Shown piece by piece: positions 36,624 through 51,758 of a stretch of DNA of 64,000 nucleotides. The stretch's first letter is position 1, and each line of letters starts with the position of its first letter. This DNA is from Lunularia cruciata (Eukaryota; Streptophyta; Marchantiopsida; Lunulariales; Lunulariaceae), in contig OX419755.1 in assembly GCA_948567375.1 (NCBI GenBank), positions 63,678,944 to 63,742,943 on the forward strand. Reading direction: 5' to 3'. The notes under the pieces were generated by a model that had not been told where the DNA came from, searched no databases, and was given only the letters and a program-made list of their open reading frames with translations. The translations under genes and the position numbers were made by a program.

Positions 36624-37390
36624 TGTCACAATATTTGTGGCAGAAGTTAGTTTGTTTGGACGTTGGAGTGGTAGTGTTCGACAATTATAGTTATATTGGT
36701 AGTTGTTCAATGATTACTTGGTGGTAGCCAAATGTCATATTAGAGCTATTGATCACATGGTGAGGCCCATTTTAAATTGCATTGTTTTCATTGTTAGGGT
36801 TAAAGACCTAGTTTGAGCAAAGAGGTATATTTTTGAAGTGCAGCTCTAAAGAGCTCATTTCTCTTATGTTTAGCTTTCAAGTTCATGGCTATGGTAAGTG
36901 AACAAAGGTCAACTAGCGTCGCCTAGAGTCTCTTAGTGAGAGTGGGTATAACTTTATTGTAATGAATGTTTGATTGTTGAGTGGGGGATTAAATTTAGAT
37001 CTGATTTGAGTGTGATTCGAGTGGAAGAGTGAATTGAATATGTTAGAGAAGTGAGTTCTCTTGTGATCACAATTAGTTCATTCTTCTCCTCGAATCACAC
37101 TCAATAATCTATCAAGAATTGATCATTAATTACATTCAAACCACATCCACTCTAGCTAATAGACTCAGGTGATGCTTGATGACGTTTTTTCACCGTAGTC
37201 AAGAACTCAAAGGCTCAACATCAAATAAGTGAACTCTCTAAAGTTACACTTCAAAAGTATACCCTTCTACTCAACCCAGATCTCCAACCCTAATGGTGTC
37301 ATTGATGACACTTTTGATAGTGCAAAATGCAAGTGGCAGTGAATCCCACCATGTCATCAATAGCCCTACCATGAAATCTAACCACCATTA
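36624..37390. repeat. Head-to-head palindrome of two Gypsy-1 LTR pieces
   Basis: 36624-37062 is the first part of a Gypsy-1 LTR in plus orientation; 37080-37390 is a related LTR piece in minus orientation. They meet at a palindromic TTGTGATCACAA word near 37063-37074. Shared words such as GAGTGTGATTCGAG occur on both arms in opposite senses. The right arm belongs to the minus-strand relic beyond it. Confidence 0.65.
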
Positions 37391-40300
37391 GTAGACCACG
37401 CTAAACTTGGATGAACCCCAAGTAGACCACTCTCACTATTAGTCATCGGCTATGCCCCAAGAATACCATGTACACTTAGTCCATTGCCCCCAACATAGAG
37501 CTCACGAGTGTCCAAATGGTTATGCCTATCAAGTGTATCCTACGTTGATTTGCCAAGCCAAGGCTCACAATCAAGGTCAAACAATTCATGTCCATAGCCT
37601 GACTTAATAGTTGATGCTTGGATGCCTCTAATGCTACTATAACAATGGTAATACCAGTATGAAAACCTATTGCACACCCCTTCTCATTGGCATTGGGTTC
37701 CACCAACTATTGTAAAAGGAGTCTCAAACAAGTCCAAGATCTCCCTCTTGAAAAGCATGGGAGCTTAGGAAAATCACAAGACGAGTAACATGGCTCTGGG
37801 TTGTCTAAAAAGGTTCACTACTATTATAGGTGACCTATCAACCTATACCACCATCTAAGACTGGCGCACAATATCCAAAATATCATCAATAGGAAGGTGG
37901 TCTAGTCATTGAATTCAATCATAAGCATGCTATAGAACCTTTCAAGGTAAAAGTTTTGTCCATCAAAGAAAAAGATGATGAGCTTGTGATCCCACTTTGG
38001 TTGCATCCAACAACACGGCAGGTCCCATCCAAGAATGGATCTGATGTGTAATTGCCATCACCTGTATACAAGAATCAACTATCAAAAGGATGTTCTCCAA
38101 AATCTAGGTTGGAGAAATAGACCGATGAATCTAAAGATGTCGTAGTATATGTAACATTTCCCAAAATATACCAAAATGAGGATTCTATAGACCTTGATCT
38201 CGACCAACATGGATATAACCTTGACATGGCCATCCATAAATCACTAAATGAATAGGACTATGTCTCTCTAAATCTTATGCTCCCAACAAGGAAATGTTTG
38301 ATGGTAAGGTCTTCTGGTAACCCATAACTGTTGACATTGTTAATAACTCAAGATACCAATAGGCCAAGTGTGCCATATATGTAGAGAGACTTGCTTACCA
38401 GTCTCTTCCTCTCCACATACAAGTACATTTGAACCAATATACTTGCCTATAGCACCACAACTAGACTAGTGCTAATCATACCAAACAATTCCAATAGACA
38501 TACTCCTTATGTTGGATATTACCAAGCAATGAATGTGGTATCCAAAGGTGAAAAGGTAATAAACTTTGGTGGTTCATTCTCACATTGGTCTCTTAGTGGT
38601 ACAAAGGATCCACTCTAAACCTACTGCACTAATTGATCTGCATGTTATTGCAATGCTTTCTCAAAACTCCACAATGGAACATCCAAGATGGATAGAACAA
38701 TCCCACTCATACTCCAAATTGGAGTGCTCTCCTCGGAGTGGGGCATCTTCCACTTCGGTATTTTCTTCCAACAAGTCACCAAGCTAAGTAATGGAACCAT
38801 TGAAAGTGAAATTGATACCATTGTCTTTGACTATAATGAGCCAAGATTGCCATTATTGAAGCATATCGATAGACAACATACCTTCTCCTCATCTTACTTC
38901 TAACCTGACCTATAGGAAGTTATCACTTCTCAATAGTCAATATTGAAACCCATAGGATATAACACTACTCCGCCAACTAGCACATCATATGACTTTTCTA
39001 TTGTCTCAATAGCATGAGCTCTCACCATATAGCTTTCAATTAGATGATTAGGTTGAATTTGGAGAATGAACTCCCCACATATGATGTATTGTATAGAACT
39101 ACCCTCTAGAGATGTTTGAATCTGGAATGGATACTCTTCATATTGATCTTTTGTATGCCAAGATTGACAACTACAACCTTCCTCCCAACATACGGAGCTA
39201 TGCACCAAAGTCTAATAAGATTCTTTGTGGTATATAGACCTTCCTTGAAGGTCCCATTAAATGGAAAATCACCCTTTTTTTATCCAATAAGATAACTCTA
39301 AGTGTGATCCAAGCTTGCTCAAAGGTAATTCTAGTTGGTAACTCCTCCAACCTAATTGTTGCTACCTGCCATAAACCATTAATCGTTGAATGGATCCCAT
39401 GCTCCTTAACCAAATTAGCTCCAATATCAACCACCTCTACAAGAACCAAATCATCCCTACTTTCACAAAGTGTGGCAGCCAACCAGAACACTAGAGCTAG
39501 GTCAACTCCTAATGTAAACATATCATTAACTAAGAACAAAGGGAAGTGCATAATCAACTAAGTTGCCCCAACATTGTGCTAGACATTGTGCTAGGTGATG
39601 ACTAGCATCTAGTCTATCATGCAATCCATCATCACTTATCACATCTACACTAGGATGTCTTAGGAACCATGGATGTACTCTATAGTGCCCCAAAGAGTGT
39701 GAAAGACTAGGGAAGTCTGACCTATCTACTAGCCTCTCCTCTGTGTGAGTCCAACTCCATTGATGTTCCTCTAGGCTCTAGAGCTCATGATGCACTCCTA
39801 GTCATTGCGATAGATGCATGTACTTGTGCTACTCCACACATAAAGTCCAAGATGTCTCTATTGCTAGCATAAGAGGTGGAAGCTTAGCACTCAAATTTGA
39901 TCTCCTCTAAACTATGTCCATGCGAGCCAATCTCTATTCCAATTGCTCAATCCAAGTAGCTATGGTTGTATTAAAATCAAAGGTAGGTATTATACCTCTA
40001 CCATGTGTAAGTCCTCTACCACTACCTGTATCAACTTGTCCTCCATGACCTAAAACTCCTCTACCACTTGCCATAGCAGCCCTACCACTCAATAACTTTG
40101 GGTGAAGGTCAAAGCATCAATCACTAATGTGACCAAATCTATGGAAATGGTGGTTGTGATGCACCAGAGGTATCATGTCCAATACATTGAATACACTCTC
40201 TCTTGTGGCAAGGTCCACCACAAATCCAACAAGCAACACCACCACTCATTGGTTGTTGTTGATTTGAAAATGAAGGTAAGGGTCTAGTTGCACTAGGCCA

Positions 40301-43300
40301 TCCACTTCATCCATAAGATCTAGGTTATCTAATTTGGCCTAAAAAGCCAACATGGTGTGGTGCACTCTAGAAGAAGTAATAGTTGTGGATGAGATCTCCC
40401 TACCAAATCTAGATGTCACCACTCTTTCCTCCACCATGTTGAGCTCAATGTGCTCAACCAAACTAAAGACCATTGCCAAAGTAGGTGAGGTTGCATGTAA
40501 CAACATAACATCATATATTCTACATCTTAACTCCTTGTCCATGAGCCCATACCAAAACCAAACTGCTTGGGCCTTAATAATTCCATGAGTAAAATTGATT
40601 AGCCATCTCACGCAAGTATATGCCTCACATTGGCTCTCCCCAACCTTTTGTTGGAATTCTTGCAAGCTTTACAACTTGTCAATCTGCACTCCTTGGTAGT
40701 TTTACCTCGAGCACTAGAAGAACTCTACCATGGGCTAAACCTTGGTACTACACCACCTCATGTAGTGGTCTCCTCACTTGGACTAGCACATATCTACAAC
40801 TAGTGCACCTCCACTAGATACACCAATGTTACTAGAGCTAGAACTCATGGGAACTACCAATCAACCCCTAATAACCAAGCATGACGTGATGGAGATTTAG
40901 TTTGGAGACCAATATTGTCTCCATAGCTTGATCTTCTCCAAGTGAGCTCTCTTAAATTCACGAGTCATCCATTTGTGGACCTTCCAAGTGTTGAAACAAC
41001 CTCTTCCATGCCATGAAGGATATGAACAAAGTAAGGTTCTGCATCTACTATAGATCACACTAACTATCAAACTCCTAGATGAAGTCATCCAACTTCATGG
41101 TATCCACTATACCAGAGTAGCACTTGAGGCCCTTGAAGGCTCCATAATTCTTGTCCATGTCCCACAACAATAATGCGGATACACCAAGTGCACTCTCACT
41201 TGAACCTACTCATATATCAAACTCCAAATCAAAGTCAATCTCCTTCTTCATTAGGACTTGAGGTATAGGCTAATACCAAGTGCCACTCCATGTAAACCCA
41301 TTGTGTATTATAAAACACAATATATCTCCTCTAGAATCCCAAAAGAACTTTGTCATGAAAATGTAGCTCAAACCACAACCGTAACCACTACAAGGATCAA
41401 CACCAAGTGCCACTACCAACTTAACACCATTCACAAATGTAGCTCTAAATGTGACAATTACACTAGAAGAAAGTGTGACCTATAATGTGCTATCACATCA
41501 TGCACTCTCATGGTCAATAGGTCATAACTTCCTACCTCACTAGAAAGAAACATAAATAGTTTGACTAGTTATCACTCTAACATCACTATCAAGAGCACAC
41601 AAGAGCACCAACATTCTAAAGTAAGGACACCTCACACAAACATGGTGCACAAAAAGGAATTAGAGAATGGAGGAGATCCAATCATAAGTAGTCTAAAAAA
41701 ACCCTACATTTCATAAATCAATATTGGATTGACTTTGCCACCATTTGGCATAATACAAATATCTACCTACTCTTAAGTTACCAAGATAACCAAGGATGCG
41801 ATCAAACTACTTATCCTAGCCAAAGCTACATGTGTAAAGATATCAGTTGACCAATCACTAGGATAATAAGTGAAGGTGGACCAATTGATTAGGGCACCAA
41901 TCTAGGAACCAAAGATATGGGGTTCAAACCCTATTGTGTGCAATCTAGAAAGGTGGGCAGATTTTGGCAAATGATGACCAAAAACTACCAAAATATCATC
42001 TAAATTGGCTAGCCTTATGCCAACAAGCTAGTTTGTTGGCCGTTCAAAGATTCTCTAGTCCATAGCACTATGTCTCTAAACATTGAAATTCAACCAAATG
42101 AGGCTTTTCTTCTTGCCAATTCAAACCCTCTCTAAATTTAGCCAAGCTTAACCAACTCAAGTACAAGTTGGGATAACGCCAAAAAGTTGGTTTGTTGGCC
42201 ATTCATAGCTTCTCTAACCCATAGCCCTATGCTTCTAAGTTGTTGCAATTCAGCCAAATGAGCCTTTTTTTCTTGCCAAATTGAACCTTCTCCAAATTTA
42301 GCCAAGCTTAACCAACTTGAGTACTAGCTATCGTAATATGGGCAACCTCCAACTCTAGAAAACCTCTACCAACTTGACCTCTAAATCTGGATAACCTCTC
42401 CCAACTCAACCAATCTCCAACTTTGGACAACCTCCACCAAATTGAGAAGATGAGGATCCCAAAATCCCTAATTTGAGAATATGAGTTCCCATATCCACCT
42501 CTAATTTTTCACTTTGGGCTCAATTTGCACCAAGTTGCCCTTGATTTCAACCTCCTTGGACTCATATCAAACATCCACTATCTCAAATTGACTCAATTCT
42601 CAAAAATTTGGCCAACACTTTTGCACAACATCTGCCCCATTGCCAAATCTGCATAAACTCAAACAAGGCTTCTGCACACAATCACTCTCAAGGAAATCTA
42701 GGATGATGATCAAATATACCAACAATTAGCTAGGCTTGGAGATACCACCAACATCCTTAGTTCCTACACCCAATTTCCCTCTGACACTCATTTCTTTGAT
42801 GTAATTAGTTCATTCTTCCACTTTAATCATGCTCAAATCAAATATGTACTCAATCCTTCACTCAACAATCTGCCAACAATTAGACACTAATTATAATCAA
42901 ACCACACCCACTCTTACTAAGAGACTCCAAGTGATGCTTGCCAACCTTTGTCCACCATAGCCAAGAACTCAAAGGCTCAACATCAAAGAAGTGAGCTCTT
43001 TGGAATTGCATTTCAAAACTATACCCATTTGCTCAACCTAAGTCTTTAGCCCTAATGGTGTCAATGATGGAAAATCTGATGGTGTGAATGGTGCAAGTGA
43101 CGGTGGGTCCTACCATATGATCAATAGCCCTAACACAAATCTGACCGCCAATAAGTAGTCCATGAGTAACTACCAAAATAACTATGACTACCAACACTAC
43201 CACTCTAATATTCAAGCAAACTAGCTTTGGCACTACAAATGTCATGACACACCTCTTGCAATTGTACCTTCACATATAATAGCACCATATCTAACTAGTA

Positions 43301-44688
43301 CACCTCCATTGGATACACTAATTCTACTAGAATTTGAACTCGTGTGTACTACCAATCTACTCCTAAAAACTTAGCCTGAAGTGATGGAGATGTAATGTGG
43401 AGATGAATAGCTCTCCATAGCTCAATCTCTTCCAAGTGAGCTCTCCTAAAGTCATGGTAGTCATCCATTGATAGACCCTCCAAGTGCTAGAACAACCCCT
43501 TCCATGCCATGAAGGTATGAACAAAGTTAGGATCCACATCTATTGAAGATCACATTGTCTATCAAACTCCTAAATGAAGTCATCCAACTCAATGGTACCC
43601 ATTGTGCTAGAGTAGCACTTGGGGCCTTTGGAGGCCCCATAAATCTCCTCCATGTCCTACAAAAATGGTGCAAACACACCAGATGGATTCTCAACTAAAT
43701 CAAGTCCTGTGTCAAACTCCAAATTGGAGTCAATCTCCTCACTCACTAGGACCAAAGATAAGGGCTAATATCAAGTGCCTCTCTATGTAAACCCATTGTA
43801 TATTGCATCAAAATCTCCTCTTGAATCCTTAAAGATGCATCTTGACAATGTAATCCAAATTGCTATCATAACCACCATATGTATCCCACCACAAACCACC
43901 ACCAACTAGATACCACTCATTAATGTAGCTCTAACTATGATAATTATACTAGGAGAAAGGGCAACCTGTAACTTGCTATCATAACATGCACTCTCATGGT
44001 TTGCAGGTCATCACTTCCTATCTCATTAGAGAGAAACATAGGTAGTAAGACTATTCATCACTCCAACTTCACTATTAAGAACACCAGAGCACCAATGCTT
44101 TAAAGTTAGACCACCTCATACAAACATGGTACATAAACAAGAAGAAGGGTATGGAGGAGGTCAAATCACAAGAAGTCTAAATGAAAGCCCTTGATCTCAT
44201 AAATTAACATTGGATTGACTTTGCCACCATTTGGCATTTGACAAAGTAGGAATATCTATCTACTCTTAAGCTACCAAGATCACTAAGGATGAGATTAATC
44301 TGCCTCTCCTAGCTAAAGCTACATGGGTATAGACATTAGTTGACCAAGCATTAAGACAACAAGTAAAGGTGGACCAATTGATTGGGCCATTGATCTAGGA
44401 ACTAAAGATCTAGAGTTCAAACTCTATTATGCACAATTTAGAAGGGTGGGTAGATTTTGCCAAATGGTGACAAAAAATTCATCTAAACTGGATAACTTGA
44501 CACTAGCAAGCTAGCCATTCTAGTCTTTCATAGCTTCTTAAGCCCACATCCATATGCCTCTAAATGCCAAAACAAAGAAATGCTTCATTTGGTTTTTTCT
44601 CATTTTGGTGTTTATTGTTGCTAATTTTAACCCTCTCCAAATCTGGCCAACCTTCACCAACTCAAGCATTAGCTAGGACAATTCCCAA
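37080..44688 (-). mobile_element. Gypsy-1 LTR retrotransposon relic, minus strand
   Basis: Reading on the minus strand: a partial LTR plus gag start (about 44688-43262), a complete-looking 1.8-kb LTR (43249-41450), gag (about 41300-39560), protease region (about 39560-39000) and the family's non-coding spacer (38900-37400), ending in a partial LTR. Frames at 40665-40339 and 39557-39198 match the plus-strand relic at 14-16 kb, and 37706-37476 matches 19071-19367. I do not recognise reverse transcriptase or integrase here. The doubled LTR-gag order suggests nesting or LTR recombination. Old, with many breaks. Confidence 0.68.
41450..43249 (-). repeat. Gypsy-1 LTR, the best preserved
   Basis: 1800 bases reading TGTCATGACATTTG at its start and TTGTCACA at its end on the minus strand. 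This copy defines the LTR ends used for the other members in the window. Confidence 0.62.
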
Positions 44689-47600
44689 TTGAGTGGAAGA
44701 GTACACCCTTGGTCTACTTGGGATGCAGCTAGAGGAGATATGGAGCTTATAATAAGAGTAGAGAGAATTTTTACATTGTCATTGAGAGGATGACATCACT
44801 GCTCCCAAGGGCCCGGTGTACTAGCAAATCAGTGCATCTTCCACTCCTATATTAGTTACTGAGGATAATTGGGAGCCAAAAATTGGACACAAGCTTACAA
44901 GAGGGAAAAGACAAAGAATTTAGAGATTCTTAAGGAGCTACACAAGTTGTTTTACCTTCAATATGAAAGATTTGGGTGCTCTAAAAGGACATGGTATTTG
45001 GATTAAATTGACTAGTGATAAATTAATTTTTAACCCTTACAAACATTGTGACATGGAGAGAATATTGATTCAAAGTTGGAGTAGACACCCTTTTGAGGCT
45101 AGTTTGGTGGTGATTTCACATGGAGAATATGCATCAGCTACAATGATGTTAGCCAAAAAGATGTGCATCGTAACTACAAAACTAGGCAGATTTGTAGAGA
45201 TTACTATCCTATCAACCTATACCAAGGGCTGATTGGTAGGCCATGTCGTCATCAGAGGAGATCTTTGATGTAATTGGACATGCAAAGGTCTTCAATAATT
45301 TGGATCTTTGAGCATGATATCATCAATTTCCAATCAAAGAGGAGGATAAGTCCAAGATATCATTTTGAGCTATTTATCCTCATAGCAAGGATGTATTATG
45401 ATGAGAAAATTTCTTCTTAGTCTTTGAAGTAGATGGTCTATCCTCAATCATTCTGACTTCTGATGTATCAAACATCCTAACACTCAACTTTCTTGGTCTC
45501 AATAGAGTAGACACTCTTGATTGCACTCTACTCAGCAACACTCAACTCACTCTCTCTCAGAGCCTTCAAAGATAGTACACAACAATACTCTAGTAGCATG
45601 AAAGGTACCTCAGTGGTAAGCAACATAGAACAAAACAAAAACAAGGTACAAGGTATTGGGAATGACCCTTGTATGAGAACTTAACAAAACAAGAGCATAA
45701 ACCACTCTTATATACACAAAAGCAAACCCTAGAGGGTTGCTTTGTAGGACCCTAATTAGGGCTGCGCCCCTCTTTACCCTTAGTATATTTACTAGAGCTT
45801 CTAGAGGAATATAACAAAGCCCTAAAAGTAGAGAAGTCACTAAACTAGAGATTAACTAAATGTGACACTCCCACTTAATGAGAGTTAAGTAAAAATCCCA
45901 TTTCTACTACACATTTTATGTGTTTATATTTAGGAAGTGCCTTTGTAGACACATCTGCTGTCATCTCCTATGTAGGACAGTAAACTAACTTCACAACATT
46001 CTCCTTTTCTTTCTCCTCTACAAATCTTCTTCTAATCTCAATGTGCTTAGTCCTTGGGTGATGTACAAGATTTTTGCTAAGTGCTATACTTCCTATATTG
46101 TCACAATACAATGTAGTAGGACTTTCTTGTTTAAAACCCAACTCCTTTAAAAGTCTCCTATTCCAGATGACTTCTTGAGTAGCATTTGAGGTAGCCATAA
46201 ATTCTGCCTCAGTAGTAGATAGTGCAACAGATGTTTGCTATTTACTACGGAAGCTGATTACTCCACCACTAAGGATGATTACATATCCACTAGTTGATCT
46301 TCTATTATCTGTGTCATCTCCCCAACTAGCATATGTATATGCTTCAAGTTTAGAAGCAAGTATGTTCCCTTGCTTTTTGTACTCCAAGAATGCATCTTGA
46401 GTACCCTTTAAGTACCTGAATACTCTCTTTATACCTTTCCCATGCACTTGTGCAGGGCTGCTAGTATATCTAGCTAGTGCTCCCACTGCATAGCATATAT
46501 CTGGTATTGTATAGACCATGATAAACATTAGAGAACCAACAGCACTCTGATACAACACTTTGTCACAGAGATTCACCTCCTCGTCTATGATTCTACTGTG
46601 CTTTCACCCTAGATCAAGAGGTCTAGAGATAGGGTTTGCCTCTGTCATCTTATACTTAGCTAGTATGGATCTCACATATTGTGGTTGACTGATCCGGATC
46701 TATCTTGCTTCTTTGTCTCCGCTCACTTTGATTCCCAAAATGAGTTTTACCGGACCAAGGATAGTCATCTCAAAAATAGAGCACAAGAAATCTATCACTC
46801 CTTTGATAGATTCTCTATTCCCCATCAGTAATAGATCATCTACATATACAACTATGTATACATTATCTCTAGTATACACACTCATGTCAGAATCTGCTCG
46901 TTTGAAATCTTGCTCTCTCAAGTATGAGTCTAGTTTCTCGTACCAGGCTCTAAGAGCTTGCTTAAGACCATATAGAGCCTTCTTAAGCAAGCATAATTTT
47001 CCTTTTTCCTTCAGTATATCCATCTAGAATATCCATGTAGATAGTCTCTCTTAAATCTCCATTGAGAAAGGATGTTTTCACATCTAACTGCTCCACTTCC
47101 CAATCTTTCTATGCTGCAAGAAGCACATGAATAGATCCATACTTGGCAATTGGTGCAAAAGTTTCTGAATAATCTATTGATGCTTTTTGATTGAAGCCCT
47201 TTGCAACAAGTCTTGCCTTGTACTTCAGGACCTCATTCTTAGCTCCACATTTGACCCTAAAAACCCATTTATAGCCAATTGCTTTCCTACCTGGTGGTAA
47301 GTCAGCTAGTACCCATGTACCATTAGTCTAAAGAGACTTCTTCTCTTTTGCTATAGCCAACTCCCACTAACTCAAATCTGATGTGAGCATAGCTTCTTGT
47401 AGAGTTTCTGGATCACAATCTTCATGATAGATGTAAGATTCATCTAACATCTCTTCTGATAGAAAGCCAAGTCTGTCAATAGGTTTTCTATCTCTTTGTG
47501 ATCTTCTTGGCTATGTGCCTAGAAGTTTCATGTCATCTCTTGACATCTCTAGAATCTCACTCAGATTCTACATTTACAGTTTGCTTCTAGGAGTCATCTT

Positions 47601-49665
47601 CTATAATATCAGGATCCAAAACCACCATCTGTATAGGCCTTCTTTGGTACACCTTCAGACTCTTGTTTGGTGAACCATCAACTTCACATAGAGATTGCTC
47701 TTCTAATGATTGATCTGAAAAACTGACTCTGCAGTTTGGGAAGATGGGTTGATCAGGCTAATCAAACTGATCAACTTGCCTCTGCAACTCATCACTGTTC
47801 TCACTCCAAGTCCTGAATTCATCAAAGAGTACATCTCTACTTCTGATGATCTGTCCAAACTTAGGATTGTACAAAAGATATCCTTTCAGTCCCTCTTCAT
47901 ATCCTACAAAGAGCATTCTCTTAGCTTTCTTTGTGAAATTCCTCCTTTGCTCCATGGGAATATGAACATAGGCAGGACATATAGTAGTCTGCTCCACTCA
48001 ATGACTTCTCAATCATGTATCCCCGTACATCAAAATGTATGACATCTAGAAGACCAAAAGCTCGAGATGAAAATTTCTTGGGGATAGGAGCTTTGTGTGC
48101 CTTACATTTTGCACACCCAATGCAGACCTCAAGTTCTCCTTTGAGATCCATTTTCAACCCATCCACTACCTTCTCTAAAGCATATAGGTTTTGCACTGAC
48201 AAGTGCCCTAACCTCAAATGCCACAGATGGATATCATTTCTGTTTTTTGCTACCAATGTAGAATCAAAACAATTAGCTTCCATCAACTTGAACAACTTCC
48301 CTTTGGTAGTGCCATATCCAAGGACCAGCTCTCCTTTCTTCAAAGTGCATTGATTTCTGTTGCTTTCAAATAGAACATCCACACCATGCTCCATGAGGAG
48401 ATGTACTGATATCAAGTTCTTGGTGTAGTTTGGAACATAGAGCACATCTTCCAAATAGCTCTTACAAGAACTTTTGTTAGATCTTCCCATGAAGGCAATA
48501 GGAACTTTGCCAGACACTAGATTCAGAATCCCAAGTCAGCAACAAACACTCTTGGGAATCTTCAGAGGTTGAAGAGTTGAGAACAACTCCTTTTGGTAAT
48601 AGATATGAGAGGTGGCTCCAAAATCCAAGAACCATCCAGAACCATTTGTGGACAACTACAATTCTACCAACATTCCATAATCTAGCTCTTCTGCTGAGTA
48701 CTCCTCCTCATTACTTTCCATCTCATTGCAGTCCTCTATGTTGTAAGCTAAACTAGCAAATATTTGACCTTTTTTTGGTTGAGGTCCTTTGCTTACCTTC
48801 TTCATCTCTCTTTCTCTCCATTCTCTTCTCTTGGGACATATAGATGCAACATGACCTTTCTCATGATAGAAATAACAGGTCCTGTTATCAACACTACTAA
48901 CCCCTTTACCAGATTTACTCACTTTGGATTGCTTTGGTTTGATCACTCTTCTATCTGGCACTCTCCTTGACTGTGAAGATGCATTGAGCAGAGCAAAATC
49001 TCCCAAATCTTTAAACTTCATCTCTAGGTCCTTGTTGTCTTTGCTAAACACCAACAATTTGTTTATCAAATAATCCCATGTGACAACTTCAACAAGTAGA
49101 ACTTTTAGAGCTATTTTGATAGGCTGGTAGCTTGGAGGGAGAGTCTTCAAGAGGTGGTTGATCTCATATTTCTTTGTAAGGAGACACCCATCCTCCTTGG
49201 GTGTCCCCCTTGGAGACCTTTTGTAACTTTGACAAGTGCAAAGTAAAGTCTTCATCATCTGCAAGTTTAGTATTCCACATCCCATCCCAGATCCTATTGG
49301 AACTTTCCAGCCTCTCAACAGAATAAAAATTCCTGAGTTTGAGCTGATCTTCCAACTCCAAGCATAAGTGTCTACTAGGTCTCTGATTGGCTCTTGCATA
49401 GCCCTTAGCAAAAACCTCCTAATAGTAGAATGCTTGATTCTCTCCTCCTTGTTGGACTCAAGCTCATCTATAGCATGAGCTTCTAATGCTAAGTCTAAAC
49501 AATCATAATTGTCTAGGATACACTTCACATCCAAAGCCCAGGCTTTGTAATTAGTGTTTCCTAGTTTCTCTAGCTCTTTGAGTTCTCCTATCAACCCCAA
49601 AGGTGATTGTGGGCCCATAACTTGATGAGAAGTTTTCTTCCTAGTCTTTGAAGAAGATGGTCTAT

Positions 49666-51571
49666 TGTGGTACATGCATTTTTTATTTTGGACAAGTTTT
49701 AAAGAAGAAGTGCATTAATGAAACCAAATTGAAACCAAATGGAGAAGAAAGAGTGGAAAATTGTGTTTTGATCATGCCCAAGGTAGTCAATTTTGTATGG
49801 GAAGAAGAAGGACTCGGATTGGATCAAACCTGAAGAAGCTTACTTTGTGTCCGAGGAGGAAAAAATCGGATCAGATGTTGAAGGAGGGTAGACCCGAAGG
49901 CAGAATGAAGGTTACAGGTCAGGATTCTTGCGGGAGCCATATCTCAATGATGAAAAGTACCAATCATGCGTGCTATATGTTTTTAGAAGCACCTCTTTCA
50001 GGGCTTTCCATTGCCACCAAAATAGCAAAGTTTAGAGGCTTGTAGCAAAAGTTACAAGCATTTGAAATTTTGGGAGTAGATGTATGGAGTAGTTGAGTGT
50101 CTTTGGGTTGGTATCTCTGGGTCTATACAACTTCAGACTTTGGACTTTGGGTTTACATGACTTTGGGTCGAAAGATTTTGCCTCAAGACAAATATGATTC
50201 AACCTAAGGTAGTCAAACATCGAATGTAGGAATCTTTGGGTCAGATATTTGAAGTGTCTAAAATAGTTAGGATAGGGAAAGGAAATATTTAGAATACCCA
50301 TGACTTCAATTTCAGTTCTGATTGAAGATAAGATAGAATTAGAAGAGAAATAATAGTAATGAATGAACCCGAAGTGCAAGATCAGACAATAAGTATCTTC
50401 GGGTCAATTACATGAGCAATTAAGGGAAAGTGGGTTACAAATTGAAGTCATAGATAGTATACCCATGCTTTCAATTACAATTCTTGATGAGGATATAATA
50501 GAATTAACAAAGGAATCGATAATAGTTAGACTCGATGTTGCAAAAGTAGGAGTGCAAGTATCTTCGGATTTGACATTTGAGTCATTAGAGAAGAGTGGGT
50601 CAAGAGATAAAGAGATAGAAAGGTTACCCATGACCTCAATTGTAGTTCCTAGTGAATAAGTTGTAGAAATAGTGAAGGACTTGGTAGAATTTGATATACC
50701 CAAAGAAGTGGAAGTGATAGGAAGATCATCGGGTTTGGAAGCTGATGAAGAGATTAACATTGGATTGGAGTAGTAATAGTTTTGAGATTTGAAAAGGCAG
50801 ATATGAAGAGGTGCATTGTCATTTTGGACCTGTAGGTAAGAAGGGTTGTTAGGAAACAATATAGTTGTTAGTAATTGCTACAGTGCTATGCTTATTTAAA
50901 GGTGGCATTCGTAGTCATATGTTGTTCAATGCTCATAATTTCTAAGAATAGATAAAGCAAAGTACTATGAAGTAGTGCTCATCGTTTGAGCTTAATTTCA
51001 GGTATCAACTTTGTGTGTGTGCTTGTGAGTGTTTGGAGAATTCTGAAGTGCAAATCATAGTGCTTGTTGGATGTTGGATTCCGTAGCCTTGATCTTCATT
51101 CTGTGTGTTTGATCCTGAGTGAAGTGCAATCGAAGCAATGCCTTGATAAATCTGAGAGGAATTTTAGTGTTGGTAGTATTTTTCATTTGTGAGTGCAGCG
51201 TAGTGTTGATGTGAAACAATTTTGATCAAGGAAGTTGTGCCTTTAGTGGAAGGGTGGAACACAATTTTGAGGCAAAGTCATTTTGTAGTGAAGTGCAGTT
51301 TTCAAGAGAGATTGAATCATCACAATCAAGATTGTTTAGAAATATTTGATGGAGTTGTGATTATGGGTGACAAATTATTGTGACAAGATTGCAAATCAGT
51401 GCTTGTTACTCTCGTCTGGGTGTGGTTTCTACTTGAGAGACTAAAGACACAACCAAAAAGAATTGAGATTGTTACTTTGTGTCATATTTGACCAATTCTG
51501 AATCGTATCTTTGCGAGAACAAACTTTACTTACCTGATTACCGCAAAAGTGATATTTGCCGGTTTGTCACA
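49666..51571 (+). mobile_element. Solo LTR, family A (TSD TCTAT)
   Basis: 1906 bases from TGTGGTAC to TTGTCACA, flanked by TCTAT at 49661-49665 and 51572-51576. The Copia LTR continues on both sides, so this is an insertion reduced to one LTR. It is highly similar to 59849-61737. It contains several TTCGGGT-type words in its first third. Confidence 0.9.
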
Positions 51572-51758
51572 TCTATCCTCAGTCATTTTGACTTTTGATG
51601 TATCAAACATCCTAGCCTCAACTTTCTTAGTCTCACTAGAGTAGACACTCCTAATTGCACTCAACAATACTCAACTCACTCTCTCTTAGAGTCTTCAAAG
51701 ATAGTACACAATAGCACTCCCGCAACATGAAAGGTACCTCATTGGCAAGCAACATAGA

